Assembly (NCBI RefSeq): GCF_015694465.1
Contig: NZ_JADQDO010000007.1
Coordinates: 62,001 to 126,000, forward strand
Length of the DNA stretch: 64,000 nt
Source of the DNA: Microvirga alba
Lineage (GTDB): Bacteria > Pseudomonadota > Alphaproteobacteria > Rhizobiales > Beijerinckiaceae
Reading direction: 5' to 3'
Below are positions 55,635 to 63,735 of this stretch, piece by piece (within the stretch, counting starts at the first letter, position 1; each line of letters begins with the position of its first letter). A model generated the notes under the pieces. The model was not told the origin of the DNA. It worked only from the letters and a program-made list of their open reading frames with translations, and ran no database searches. The position numbers were made by a program, and so were the translations under genes.

Positions 55635-55919
55635 AATGAAGGCAGTCCCATTACGACCAACCGCGATTGTCGGTCGGAACACCCCACGAATGTAATTTCT
55701 GGACTGCCAGGCGAAAAGGCACCAACATTCGAACTCAGCATCTAATTAACTTGACGATGAGGCCAAGCGCGCTTGACCTCCTTCAGGGGCGGACGCCGAA
55801 ATGCTCTGCCCTCACAAACGTCCGCTCATGCCCTACGAGCAGACTACGGCGTTACTTTAGCCTCGTGCCAAAAGCGGTCGTTTGAAAAACTAAATTGCAA
55901 CAAAGCCCGCGCGTCGCTG
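55635..55919. other. No gene recognised
   Basis: About 285 bases of lower-GC sequence beside the hydrolase remnant. Short open frames have no family character. It is probably decayed DNA. Confidence 0.4.
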
Positions 55920-56294
55920 CTATCGGATGCCGTCGCCGCCATTGGCCGGCCGACTGGCGCCAACCAGCCAAATATGTCCAAGAAGGACTGCCAGGGTCGC
56001 ATGCAAAGCGACCGCTGGCCACAGAAAGACGCCGGTCAATCCGCCTGCAAAGCCTATATAGGCGAGATACAGAGCGACAACCGCACTGTAGATCAACATG
56101 CCGGCCAGTGGCGGGCCCGGCCAGCAGGCGGCCCCCAACCCTATCAGGGCAATGCCGGTCACGCGCGCAACCGGCATGGCGACTCCGGTCAGTTCCTCAC
56201 CGAGCAACAACCTCCCAACGAGCGCGGGAACAACCAGCAACGCCAAGCCGGTCGCGGCTTCGGCGACAGCGGCGAAAATCAGCACCTTTTTCAT
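55920..56294 (-). CDS. Small four-helix membrane protein, unknown function
   Basis: From ATG 56294 the protein has 124 residues, MKKVLIFAAVAEAATGLALLVVPALVGRLLLGEE, with about four hydrophobic helices in succession. No catalytic motif is visible. It lies 58 bases downstream of the arylsulfatase on the same strand and is likely co-transcribed. I recall small membrane proteins of this kind next to such sulfatases, but do not know a function. Confidence 0.7.
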   Translation of the reverse strand: MKKVLIFAAVAEAATGLALLVVPALVGRLLLGEELTGVAMPVARVTGIALIGLGAACWPGPPLAGMLIYSAVVALYLAYIGFAGGLTGVFLWPAVALHATLAVLLGHIWLVGASRPANGGDGIR

Positions 56295-56352
56295 TGCCCG
56301 CTTCAACTCGGCCCCTCGCGCTGGCGACCCTGTCGGCAATGGCTCGAGGCGG

Positions 56353-58800
56353 TTAGGGCTTCACGGTCGCGCCCTGTTCCGGTTCGAGCTTGAAGGTCAA
56401 CTTGTCGATCTTGCCGGTAAACTTGAACGGAACATCGTAGCGATATTCCACCAGCGCGAGCCCGGTGCGGGTGTCCTGGCCGATGTCGAAGGTTTCATCC
56501 TCCGGGAACGTGATCGGCGTGGCGTGCTCCATGGAATTCCTGACCACTTCCTTGCCGTCCACAGACAGCACGCCCGTGCCCCCCTTACCCAAGCCCGGAC
56601 CGTCCGACTTGAAGTCGAAGACGATCATGTGCTTGCCGGCTTCCATCTCCGGCCCTTCCCAGATCGTACGCTTGAGGTCGAGGAGGTTGTAGAGAAACAC
56701 GACCTTGCCCCGGCCGACGCCGAACTCACCCTTGCTCAGGAACAGGCCGTAGCCGCCGAAGCGCCCGCCCTGGGTGACGATCATGCCTTCTGCGCCGCCC
56801 TCTGGGATCTCGACTTCGGCCGTGATGGTGTAGGACTTGTTGAGAATGTCCGGCGCGCCGCTGGCCGGCACGCCGCTCAGTCCGCCCGAGTAGGTGAAGA
56901 CATTGCGTCCTGCCGTCAGGCTCGGGCGCGGCGTGTTCCAGCGTGCAAGCGACGAATTGTCGAGCGGCAGGACGTTGTTCTTCTGCGCCTCGGCATAGAA
57001 CAGATCCTGCATCTCCTTCAGCTTCCCCGGCATCCTTGTAGCCAAATCATCGGACTCGGTGGGATCCGTCTGAACGTTGTAAAGCTCCCAATTGTAGCCG
57101 GTGATCACATCCGGAGGGGTCGCCGTGCTTAACTCCCAGGGAAGGGTTGCCGGCGTCGTCGCCGCCACCCATCCATCGTGATAGATGGCGCGATTGCCGA
57201 GCATCTCAAAATATTGCGTTGTGCGCCGAGACGGGGCAACGGCGTTGGCCTTATCCCACGTATACGTCATGCTCACACCGTCCATCGGACGCTGCTCGAT
57301 GCCGTTACTCATCTGGGGCTGCGGAATGCCGCTCGCTTCAAGGATTGTCGGGGCGATGTCGATGATGTGGTGAAACTGACGGCGGACGCCGCCCACGTCA
57401 TTGATGTGGCCGGGCCAGGACATGGCCACGCCCTGGGCGGTCCCGCCAAAGTGCGACGCCACTTGTTTCATCCATTTGAAGGGCGTGTCCAACGCCCACG
57501 CCCAAGGCGCTGCGAAGTGCGGGTAGGTCCGTTCCGATCCCCAGAACTCGTACCAGAGAAACTGATCTCTGACGGGCACGGACACGCCATTGAAGGTCGT
57601 GAATTCGTTCGGCGTGCCGTTGATCATGCCTTCCGCGCTCGCGCCGTTGTCGCCGCTGATATAGATGATCAAGGTGTTGTTGAGCTCGCCCAGGTCTTCA
57701 ACGGCCTGGATCACGCGGCCGATCTGCTGATCGGTATAGGCGAGATAAGCCCCATAGACATCGGCCTGCTTGATGAAGAGCTTCTTCTCGTCCCAACTGA
57801 GGGAATCCCAATTCGGCAACTCCTTCGGCCAGGGCGTCAGCTTGGCACTTTCAGGCATAATGCCGAGCCGCTTCTGATTGGCGAAGATCGTCTCACGGAG
57901 TTTGTTCCACCCGCCGTCGAAGAGATGCATGTCGCTGATCTTCTTGACCCATTCCGCCGTCGGATGATGCGGCGCGTGGGTGCCCCCGGGGACGTAATAG
58001 ACAAAGAACGGTTTTTCGGGCGCGATCTCCTTCAATTGTCTCATGTATTGGATGGCCTCGTCGGCCATGGCTGTCGTCAGGTTCCAGCCGGGATTGCCCT
58101 GGAAGGGATAGATGGCCGTCGTGTTGCGGAACAGGTTCGGTTGCCACTGGCTGGCATCGCCGCCGACGAACCCGTAGAAATACTCGAAGCCCATACCGAT
58201 CGGCCACTGGTCGAACGGCCCTGCCTGGGTGGCCTGATAGGAGGGTGTATTGTGATCCTTGCCAAACCACGAGGTCGCGTATCCGTTCTCCTTCAAAATT
58301 GTGCCTATGGTGCTGTTCGCTTTCAAAATGATCGAGTCGTAGCCCGGGAACCCCGTCGCGATTTCGTCCACGACTCCAAACCCGGCGACGTGGTGATTGC
58401 GACCCGTGATCAGGGCCGCCCGCGTCGGCGAGCATAGCGAGGTCGAATGAAAGTTCGTGTAGCGCAGCCCGTTCTGCGCGATGCGATCCAGAGCCGGTGT
58501 CGGAACGACGCCGCCAAACGTGCCCGGCGCGCCGAAGCCGACATCGTCGGTCATGATGAGCAACACGTTGGGCGCGCCCTTGGGCGGCACGATGCGCGGC
58601 GCCCACCACGGCTTCGACTCCGAGGCTCTCTCCTCGATCACCCCGCCGAACGGGGGATCTGGCGGCGGCAACTGTTTGCCGTCGATGGTCGTTGTTGCGC
58701 CGGGTGAGCCTGGCGTGCCGGTCACCTGTTGGGCCTTGGCCACGGAGATTGTCAGGAGGCCGGCGGTGATCAAGGAAAGGGCAAGCGACGTCGCTTTCAT
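56353..58800 (-). CDS. Periplasmic arylsulfatase with C-terminal extension
   Basis: From ATG 58800 the protein has 815 residues; the longer frame to 58869 has no secretory start. A Sec signal peptide ends near SVAKAQ. The sulfatase domain has the metal-binding MTDDVGFG (Asp85, Asp86) and the CxPxR signature CSPTRAALITGRNH. Cys123 there is the residue converted to formylglycine. HHVAGFGVV, YYVPGGTHAPHH and the later ISGDNGASAEG complete the active site. From about residue 620 a beta-rich domain (ITAEVEIPEGGAEGMIVTQGGRFGGYGLFL) follows. It hydrolyses sulfate esters in the periplasm. A formylglycine-generating enzyme is not in the window. Confidence 0.94.
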   Translation of the reverse strand: MKATSLALSLITAGLLTISVAKAQQVTGTPGSPGATTTIDGKQLPPPDPPFGGVIEERASESKPWWAPRIVPPKGAPNVLLIMTDDVGFGAPGTFGGVVPTPALDRIAQNGLRYTNFHSTSLCSPTRAALITGRNHHVAGFGVVDEIATGFPGYDSIILKANSTIGTILKENGYATSWFGKDHNTPSYQATQAGPFDQWPIGMGFEYFYGFVGGDASQWQPNLFRNTTAIYPFQGNPGWNLTTAMADEAIQYMRQLKEIAPEKPFFVYYVPGGTHAPHHPTAEWVKKISDMHLFDGGWNKLRETIFANQKRLGIMPESAKLTPWPKELPNWDSLSWDEKKLFIKQADVYGAYLAYTDQQIGRVIQAVEDLGELNNTLIIYISGDNGASAEGMINGTPNEFTTFNGVSVPVRDQFLWYEFWGSERTYPHFAAPWAWALDTPFKWMKQVASHFGGTAQGVAMSWPGHINDVGGVRRQFHHIIDIAPTILEASGIPQPQMSNGIEQRPMDGVSMTYTWDKANAVAPSRRTTQYFEMLGNRAIYHDGWVAATTPATLPWELSTATPPDVITGYNWELYNVQTDPTESDDLATRMPGKLKEMQDLFYAEAQKNNVLPLDNSSLARWNTPRPSLTAGRNVFTYSGGLSGVPASGAPDILNKSYTITAEVEIPEGGAEGMIVTQGGRFGGYGLFLSKGEFGVGRGKVVFLYNLLDLKRTIWEGPEMEAGKHMIVFDFKSDGPGLGKGGTGVLSVDGKEVVRNSMEHATPITFPEDETFDIGQDTRTGLALVEYRYDVPFKFTGKIDKLTFKLEPEQGATVKP

Positions 58801-59245
58801 ATCCGTGATGCTCCCGTGTTCGGCGAGGAGGGCAAACCCCCTCCTCGCGGCCAAGGCCGGACCAGCCACATGATTGCGTTCTACACGCTTTTCGTGACGG
58901 CCTGCTTGATTGTAGGGGACACCCGCTTGATAAAAACGGTCAGATGCCTGACTCCTTGGGGTTATCGGCTCCGGTCCCCAATAGCATCAACGCGCCGAAA
59001 GGGATGCGAGGCCGTTGCGCAATCCAAGGTGCGTACCAGTTGGCAACGAGAGAACATTGGTCCTCCAACAAGAGAGCACCTCCTGATTGAAACTCTCGCT
59101 GAGGGGCCGGCGTCTGACAGGCTATCGGATCCGGCCGGTTCATCGTCCGCGAAACGGCCTCCTCGCTCAGACCGGATCTCTTCGATCGATTGCAGTCGAT
59201 GGCTCGGAGCCACGGACAATCCCAAGCCAGTTGATGGAGACAAAG
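58801..59245. other. No gene recognised upstream of the arylsulfatase
   Basis: About 445 bases with only shadow frames. The sulfatase promoter should lie near its left end but was not identified. The right part leads into a gene remnant. Confidence 0.4.
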
Positions 59246-59345
59246 ATGAACAGCAGCGCGTCAAGCGAAGCCGCGAAGGCGGTTGTCCGCCGGAATACCC
59301 GAAGAGGTGCAAGGCAGGATCCATGCCTCGGGATGGACAGTTGAG
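59246..59345 (+). pseudogene. Frameshifted remnant, SnoaL-like (ester cyclase type) N-terminus
   Basis: ATG 59246, preceded by GGAG, opens MNSSASSEAAKAVVRRNT. One base later the other frame reads EEVQG, together giving the VRRNTEEVQG start familiar from small SnoaL-like polyketide-cyclase proteins. The sequence then degrades. It is a short broken gene start; the family call is tentative. Confidence 0.35.
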
Positions 59346-59447
59346 TTTCGCGGTCGCGGAACGCGGCGCTATGAAATGATGCTCCGCGACGGGCGGTCGA
59401 AAGCCTTTTCCTCGACCCCAGCTCGTCACGAAGCGACGCACCACTTC

Positions 59448-60848
59448 TTATTTTTTCGCAGCCGCCATTGCCCCCCTAAGGACTGGAAAGACCCGCGAGT
59501 CGCCCGACTGCGCGACGTTGAAGCGCAGGAAGGCCGTGGCCGCCCGCGAGACGCTGAACACGTTGCCCGGAGCCAGAACGACCTTCTCCTCCACGGCCAT
59601 GCGGGCAAGCACGGCAGAATCCTGCCCCTCCGGGAGACGACACCAGAGATAGAAGCCGCCGCGCGGCATGAGCCACGGCCGGATGCCAAGGGACTCCAGC
59701 CGGATAGCCACCTCGCGTCTGGCCCGGGCGAGACGCCCGCGTATTTCCTCCATGTGTTTGCGGTAGCTGCCACCTGCAAGAACACTGGCAATCAGCTCTG
59801 TCGCAACCGGGCTCGGTCCGCCGAAGCTGGTCGCGACCTGGAGGTCGACCAGACCCTCCATCCAGTCTTTTCGCGCGGCGATGTAGCCGCAGCGGATCGA
59901 GGCGGAGAGCGTCTTCGAAAAGCTGCCAATCCGAATGACGCGGTCGAGCCCATCGAGAACGGCGAGACGTGGGGACGGCTCCGGCTCGAAATCGGCAAAG
60001 ATGTCGTCCTCGACGATCGTAAGGTCGTGGGCCGAGGCTGCGCTCAAGAGCCGGTACGCGGTCTGCGGCGAGAGGGTGGCACCGGTCGGATTATGAAGCG
60101 CGGAGTTGGTGATGTAGAGGCGCGGTCGCTCAGCGGTCAGCACCGTCTCGAAGGCTGCCATATCGGGACCGGTCGGCGTGTAGGGCACGCTGACGATTCT
60201 GACCTGGTGCGCCCGAAGCAGCGCCTGAAAATTGAAATAGCATGGGTCATCGACCAGCACCGCGTCGCCGGGCCTCAGCATGAAGCGGCAGATCAGGTCG
60301 ATTGCCTGCGTCCCCGAACCCGTCAGCATGAGCTGTTCGGGCGAAGCCTCGAGGCCCTCTTTAGCAAACCGTCCGAGCAGCAACCGGCGTAGGGTCGGCG
60401 AGCCGCGCGTGCTGCCGTAATGGGCGAGCACCGCATCCTCCCCCCGCGCGAGTGTCCGCAACGCGCGGCGAAGAGCGGAATTCGGCATCCAGTCCGCCGG
60501 CAGCCAGCCGCAGCCGGGCTTCATGACTTTGGGATCGGCGTCGAGCGACTGCCGCGACACCCAGAAAGGATCGACCGCCCGGTCGCGCGGCGGCCCCGCC
60601 TCGCTAAGCGTCATCGGCGGCAAGCCGCTGCCGGCGACGTAGAAGCCAGAACCGCGCCGGGCGCGGATCAGGCCCTCGGCGGCAAGACGATCATAGGCCT
60701 CGACGACCGTGGACGGCGACACGCCCATGGTCGCGGCGAAGCTCCGGATCGAAGGCAACCGATCGCCGGAGACGAGTGCACGGCTCGACACCTTCAGACG
60801 GATCGCCGCCATTACCTCGCCGGTGCGTGTATTGTCCCCGCCCTTCAT
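59448..60848 (-). CDS. MocR-family regulator (GntR helix-turn-helix + aminotransferase)
   Basis: From ATG 60848, preceded by GGAGG, the protein has 466 residues. A GntR-type DNA-binding domain (about 10–75: VSGDRLPSIRSFAATMGVSPSTVVEAYDRLAAEGLI) is joined to a fold-type I aminotransferase domain with TGSGTQAIDLICRF, NPTGATLS, EDDIFADFEP and the PLP lysine in IGSFSKTLSASIRCGY near residue 310. MocR proteins (GabR, PdxR, TauR) use PLP as a sensor rather than for catalysis. It is divergent from an EamA transporter gene, a common pairing, and likely controls that gene. Confidence 0.92.
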   Translation of the reverse strand: MKGGDNTRTGEVMAAIRLKVSSRALVSGDRLPSIRSFAATMGVSPSTVVEAYDRLAAEGLIRARRGSGFYVAGSGLPPMTLSEAGPPRDRAVDPFWVSRQSLDADPKVMKPGCGWLPADWMPNSALRRALRTLARGEDAVLAHYGSTRGSPTLRRLLLGRFAKEGLEASPEQLMLTGSGTQAIDLICRFMLRPGDAVLVDDPCYFNFQALLRAHQVRIVSVPYTPTGPDMAAFETVLTAERPRLYITNSALHNPTGATLSPQTAYRLLSAASAHDLTIVEDDIFADFEPEPSPRLAVLDGLDRVIRIGSFSKTLSASIRCGYIAARKDWMEGLVDLQVATSFGGPSPVATELIASVLAGGSYRKHMEEIRGRLARARREVAIRLESLGIRPWLMPRGGFYLWCRLPEGQDSAVLARMAVEEKVVLAPGNVFSVSRAATAFLRFNVAQSGDSRVFPVLRGAMAAAKK

Positions 60849-60861
60849 TCGTCCTCCGACG

Positions 60862-60907
60862 ATTGTATGGCTTATCATATGCATACAGTTTTGTTGAATT
60901 GTATGGC
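60862..60907. promoter_or_regulatory. Three evenly spaced TGTATG half-sites, candidate MocR operator
   Basis: TGTATG at 60864–60869, its reverse complement CATACA at 60882–60887, and TGTATG at 60900–60905 start exactly 18 bases apart. The outer two extend to ATTGTATGGC (60862–60871 and 60898–60907), a direct repeat with 36-base period. The block lies between the divergent genes. Confidence 0.65.
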
Positions 60908-60968
60908 ACTGTCCCTGTCCGCACCAGCCCCGGTTTCCTACGATGCTGCTTTCCGAAAGCTAGGCATC

Positions 60969-61829
60969 ATGGATCGAACAACGGACGGATGGGGCAGCGG
61001 CCTCTTGGGTGTCATCATCTTCAGCGGCTCCTTGCCGGCGACGCGGGTCGCCGTCGGCGACTTCTCGCCCCTGTTTCTGACCTCGGCCCGCGCGGCCATC
61101 GCCGCGCTTCTTGGAGCAGCCTTCCTCGTTCTGCTTCGGCAAGTGAGACCCGCGCGCGGCGATCTCGGCTCGCTTGCCGTGGTCGCGCTCGGCGTTGTGG
61201 TCGGCTTCCCGCTGCTGACGGCGCTTGCGCTCCAGCACATCACCTCGGCGCATTCCATTGTCTTCATCGGCCTCCTGCCGCTCGCGACCGCCCTCTTCGG
61301 CGTGCTGCGCGGCGGCGAGAGGCCGAAGCCGGTGTTCTGGCTGTTCTCGGGGCTCGGCGGTGCGACGGTCGCGGGCTTTGCCCTTTTCAACAGCGGCGCG
61401 GGTTCGCTCATGGGCGATCTGCTGATGGTAGCCGCCATCCTGCTGTGCGGCCTCGGCTATGCCGAAGGGGCATCGCTCTCGCGAAGGCTCGGCGGCTGGC
61501 AGGTCATCTCATGGGCTCTCCTTCTGGCGCTACCGACGATGGCGATGGTCGCACTGATAACGATGCCGGAATCCTGGGACGTTATCAGCGGTCCTGCCTG
61601 GCTTGGCCTCGCCTATGTGTCGATCTTCAGCATGTTGGTCGGCTTCGTCTTCTGGTATCGCGGCCTCGCGCTCGGAGGCATAGCGGGCGTCGGGCAGCTG
61701 CAACTGCTCCAGCCCTTCTTCGGCCTGGCGCTCGCGGCCCTGCTGCTGCACGAGCCGGTCGCCTGGACGATGATCGCGGCGACGGGGCTCGTTGTCGTTT
61801 GTGTCGCCGGCGCCAAGCGTTTCGCTTGA
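60969..61829 (+). CDS. EamA/DMT-family transporter
   Basis: From ATG 60969 (AGG five bases before) the protein has 286 residues. An ATG at 60903 is possible but lies inside the candidate operator, so it is less likely. Ten hydrophobic helices form two EamA repeats (GVIIFSGSLPATRVAVGDFSP in the first; GDLLMVAAILLCGLGYAEGA in the second), ending with the typical LQPFFGLALAALLLHEPVAW. The family exports metabolites, often amino acids. MocR control suggests an amino-acid- or vitamin-B6-linked role. Confidence 0.9.
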   Translation: MDRTTDGWGSGLLGVIIFSGSLPATRVAVGDFSPLFLTSARAAIAALLGAAFLVLLRQVRPARGDLGSLAVVALGVVVGFPLLTALALQHITSAHSIVFIGLLPLATALFGVLRGGERPKPVFWLFSGLGGATVAGFALFNSGAGSLMGDLLMVAAILLCGLGYAEGASLSRRLGGWQVISWALLLALPTMAMVALITMPESWDVISGPAWLGLAYVSIFSMLVGFVFWYRGLALGGIAGVGQLQLLQPFFGLALAALLLHEPVAWTMIAATGLVVVCVAGAKRFA

Positions 61830-62025
61830 TGCTGGCGGATGTGTGTCGTCACCGAGATCAACCGTGGTGGGCGTAGCCACGTCTGCATGAGATCGCCGAA
61901 CATCCGAAACGCTTCTATTGATCAGTTCGGCTGACATGGCGCCTTGCGGCTAGACACTTGATGTCTGAAATGGGTCAGGAGCGGGCATCTGCTGGCAGCA
62001 ATTTGCCGCCATACGCGATGGAGCA

Positions 62026-62499
62026 TCAACCGCGCCTCGCCGCCTCGATCGCGGCGATGTCGATCTTCTTCATGTCCATCATCGTGTCAAACGCGCGTTT
62101 GGCTTGATCGCCGCCTGCCGCCAGCGCCTCCGTCAGCGCGCGCGGCGTGATTTGCCAGGACACTCCCCACTTGTCTTTGCACCAGCCGCACGCGCTCTCC
62201 TGGCCGCCGTTGCCGACTATGGCATTCCAGTAGCGGTCGGTCTCTTCCTGATCGTCGGTGGCGATTTGGAACGAGAAGGCTTCGTTATGTTTGAACGCGG
62301 AACCTCCGTTGAGGCCGATACAAGGAACGCCCACGACTGTGAATTCGACCGTCAACACGTCGCCCTCTTTGCCGGCCGGGTAGTCACTGGGTGCACGGTA
62401 CGCGGCACCCACCGCGCTGTCAGGAAAGGTCTCGGAATAGAAGTGGGCGGCAGCCTCGGCGTCCTTATCGTACCAGAGGCAAATCGTATTCTTGGCCAT
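62026..62499 (-). CDS. VOC-family protein, PhnB/3-demethylubiquinone methyltransferase-like
   Basis: From ATG 62499, preceded by AAAGGAAC, the protein has 157 residues. It shows the PhnB-type pattern ICLWYDKDAEAAAHFYSETFPDS, LTVEFTVVGVPCIGLNGGS, FSFQIATDDQEETDRYWNAI and GWCKDKWGVSWQITP. These are glyoxalase/VOC-fold proteins; the old methyltransferase name is not backed by catalytic evidence. It stands alone, and the upstream region is not informative. Confidence 0.9.
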   Translation of the reverse strand: MAKNTICLWYDKDAEAAAHFYSETFPDSAVGAAYRAPSDYPAGKEGDVLTVEFTVVGVPCIGLNGGSAFKHNEAFSFQIATDDQEETDRYWNAIVGNGGQESACGWCKDKWGVSWQITPRALTEALAAGGDQAKRAFDTMMDMKKIDIAAIEAARRG

Positions 62500-62803
62500 T
62501 GCGTGTTCCTTTCGCTGTGAAGCCAGTACTCCGGCCTTTTTTCCCACCGCTCTTCCGAAATAGGTAGCGAACCGCATTTCTCCACCCCGGATGGGTCCGT
62601 CCCGCCAGGGCGATCGCCATGGGCAGCTAACCGAAAGCGTCGCTGTCCGCTTTGGGTCCAAGTATGGAATTGATGAAGGGAAACCGAGGTCCGGTTTCCC
62701 CCGGGGAGGCTGCCGAAGATTACAGAGCTTAGGCTAAACCAAGTTTTCCTACTGGCTGCACGGTCGAGCTTCCCTGCGGGGGCTTCGTTTCGGGGGCACT
62801 GTA
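62500..62803. other. Intergenic region with one hairpin, no gene
   Basis: GGGAAACC, loop GAGGTCC, GGTTTCCC (62678–62700) is a perfect 8-bp stem. No coding sequence is supported. The hairpin is not followed by a T-run, so its role is open. Confidence 0.4.
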
Positions 62804-63010
62804 ATGCGAGACACTATCGCCGAACTGCCGAACCACAGCACCATGGACCCGCGACAAGCTGATGGACCCCAACCGCCTCTCAAAGCCAACGAGATCTGGT
62901 CCATTCGGGTCTTTCTCGAGCCGGGTCAGACGAAGCGAAAGGATCCATCGGCCCGCATCCGGATCTCCGCTGAGCGGGTCGGATCGGCCCCTCAATCCCT
63001 GCCCCGTTAA
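62804..63010 (+). pseudogene. Integrase-like fragment (N-terminal part)
   Basis: The frame contains PPLKANEIWSIRVFLEPG, similar to the opening of short tyrosine integrases common in Hyphomicrobiales (LKxxEIWxIRxxL). It then loses family character and stops at 63010. No catalytic residues are present. Confidence 0.45.
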
Positions 63011-63044
63011 AATCCGGCGAAAACTGCCAACTGAATTTCCCCTT

Positions 63045-63165
63045 TAGCGCGTGATCTTGCGCCGGATCGACGTCGCCGAGGGCGTGACGCCAGCCGACCA
63101 GTCCCTTGAGCGCCAGGGGAAGGTCATCGCCGTGCTGCGCTTCCGCACGGAGGCCGAGCGAAGGT
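63045..63165 (-). pseudogene. Autotransporter beta-barrel fragment
   Basis: On the minus strand LPLALKGLVGWRHALGDVDPA matches the conserved segment of autotransporter outer-membrane barrels. Only about 40 codons survive, bounded on both sides by integrase-like fragments on the other strand. Confidence 0.45.
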
Positions 63166-63167
63166 TC

Positions 63168-63552
63168 CACTCTATCCGGAACTCATGGTGCGGCTCGATC
63201 TGATCAAGAGTGGCCGGATCTCGGGCTTGATGCTCGTGCGGGACTGGGACGACGGAACCGCTGGTCTTCCGATTCCCTGGGTGACGCAAGCGGGCGATCT
63301 TTCCTACATGGCGCACGAAGCCAAGCGTCTAATCCGCCTCGCCGGCCTGCGTGACGAATTGAGCCTGACCTCCTTCCGTCACGGGGGCATGACCGAGATG
63401 GGTGACGCCGACCTGACCGATTCCGCGCGATCTCCCGTCATAAGACGTCGAAGACCTGCCGACCTACGTCAAACGGACACAAAAGCAGACCATCGACGCC
63501 ACCAAAAAGGGCGTTCCGTGCGAACAAATCGGGGCGATTTATCTGAATAGCA
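63168..63552 (+). pseudogene. Tyrosine-integrase C-terminal fragment with a frameshift
   Basis: KVPLYPELMVRLDLIKSG, LRDELSLTSFRHGGMTEMGDADLTD and, after a frame break near 63430, LPTYVKRTQKQTID form the catalytic half of a tyrosine recombinase. The His-x-x-Arg-like box (SFRHGG) and the Tyr region are visible in different frames. The reading frame is broken, so it is inactive. Confidence 0.65.
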
Positions 63553-63607
63553 GATGCCCGCTTGTCTGAATGACGCTCTGAAAATGGCGCTAAGTTATTG
63601 AAGTCCT

Positions 63608-63652
63608 TGGCGACCCCGGCAGGGCTCGAACCTGCGACCTACTGCTTAGAAG
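63608..63652 (-). tRNA. 3' fragment of tRNA-Arg(TCT), likely attachment-site remnant
   Basis: On the minus strand, loop CTTCTAA with anticodon TCT, GCAGT, AGGTC, the T-arm GCAGGTTCGAGCCCTGC, CGGGGTCG and a terminal CCA are intact. The 5' half is absent: the bases before the anticodon loop cannot pair with GCAGT, and no D-arm is seen. Integrases of this kind commonly recombine in tRNA 3' ends and leave exactly such a duplicate. It is not a functional tRNA. Confidence 0.75.
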
Positions 63653-63703
63653 AAGTTAGGCTCATGAAGAAACCTCGGTTATTTCTACGCACTTAGGATA
63701 CTC

Positions 63704-63735
63704 CCCTCAAATTTTTGAGGGATATTTTGAGGGAT
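63704..63735. repeat. Inverted plus direct repeat beside the tRNA fragment
   Basis: CCCTCAAA (63704–63711) pairs with TTTGAGGG (63714–63721), and TTTTGAGGGA recurs at 63725–63734, 12 bases after its first copy. The position next to the tRNA fragment suggests integrase arm sites or a terminator; either is inference. Confidence 0.4.

Noticed and set aside
57178..58437. 419-codon plus-strand frame
   Set aside because: Antisense to the arylsulfatase, whose active-site motifs are all intact on the other strand.
60903..60968. Longer EamA start at 60903 (and the frame reaching back to 60420)
   Set aside because: No ribosome site; the first lies within the candidate operator and the longer frame overlaps the MocR gene in antisense.
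63000..63055. Possible IS21-like end (AAATCCGGCGAAAACTGCC, then CAACTGAATTTCCCC)
   Set aside because: The style recalls IS ends, but there is no partner repeat or transposase fragment in the window, so it is not annotated.
63608..63652. Functional tRNA-Arg
   Set aside because: Only the anticodon loop through CCA is present. The 5' acceptor strand, D-arm and 5' anticodon strand are missing, so it is treated as an attachment-site remnant.
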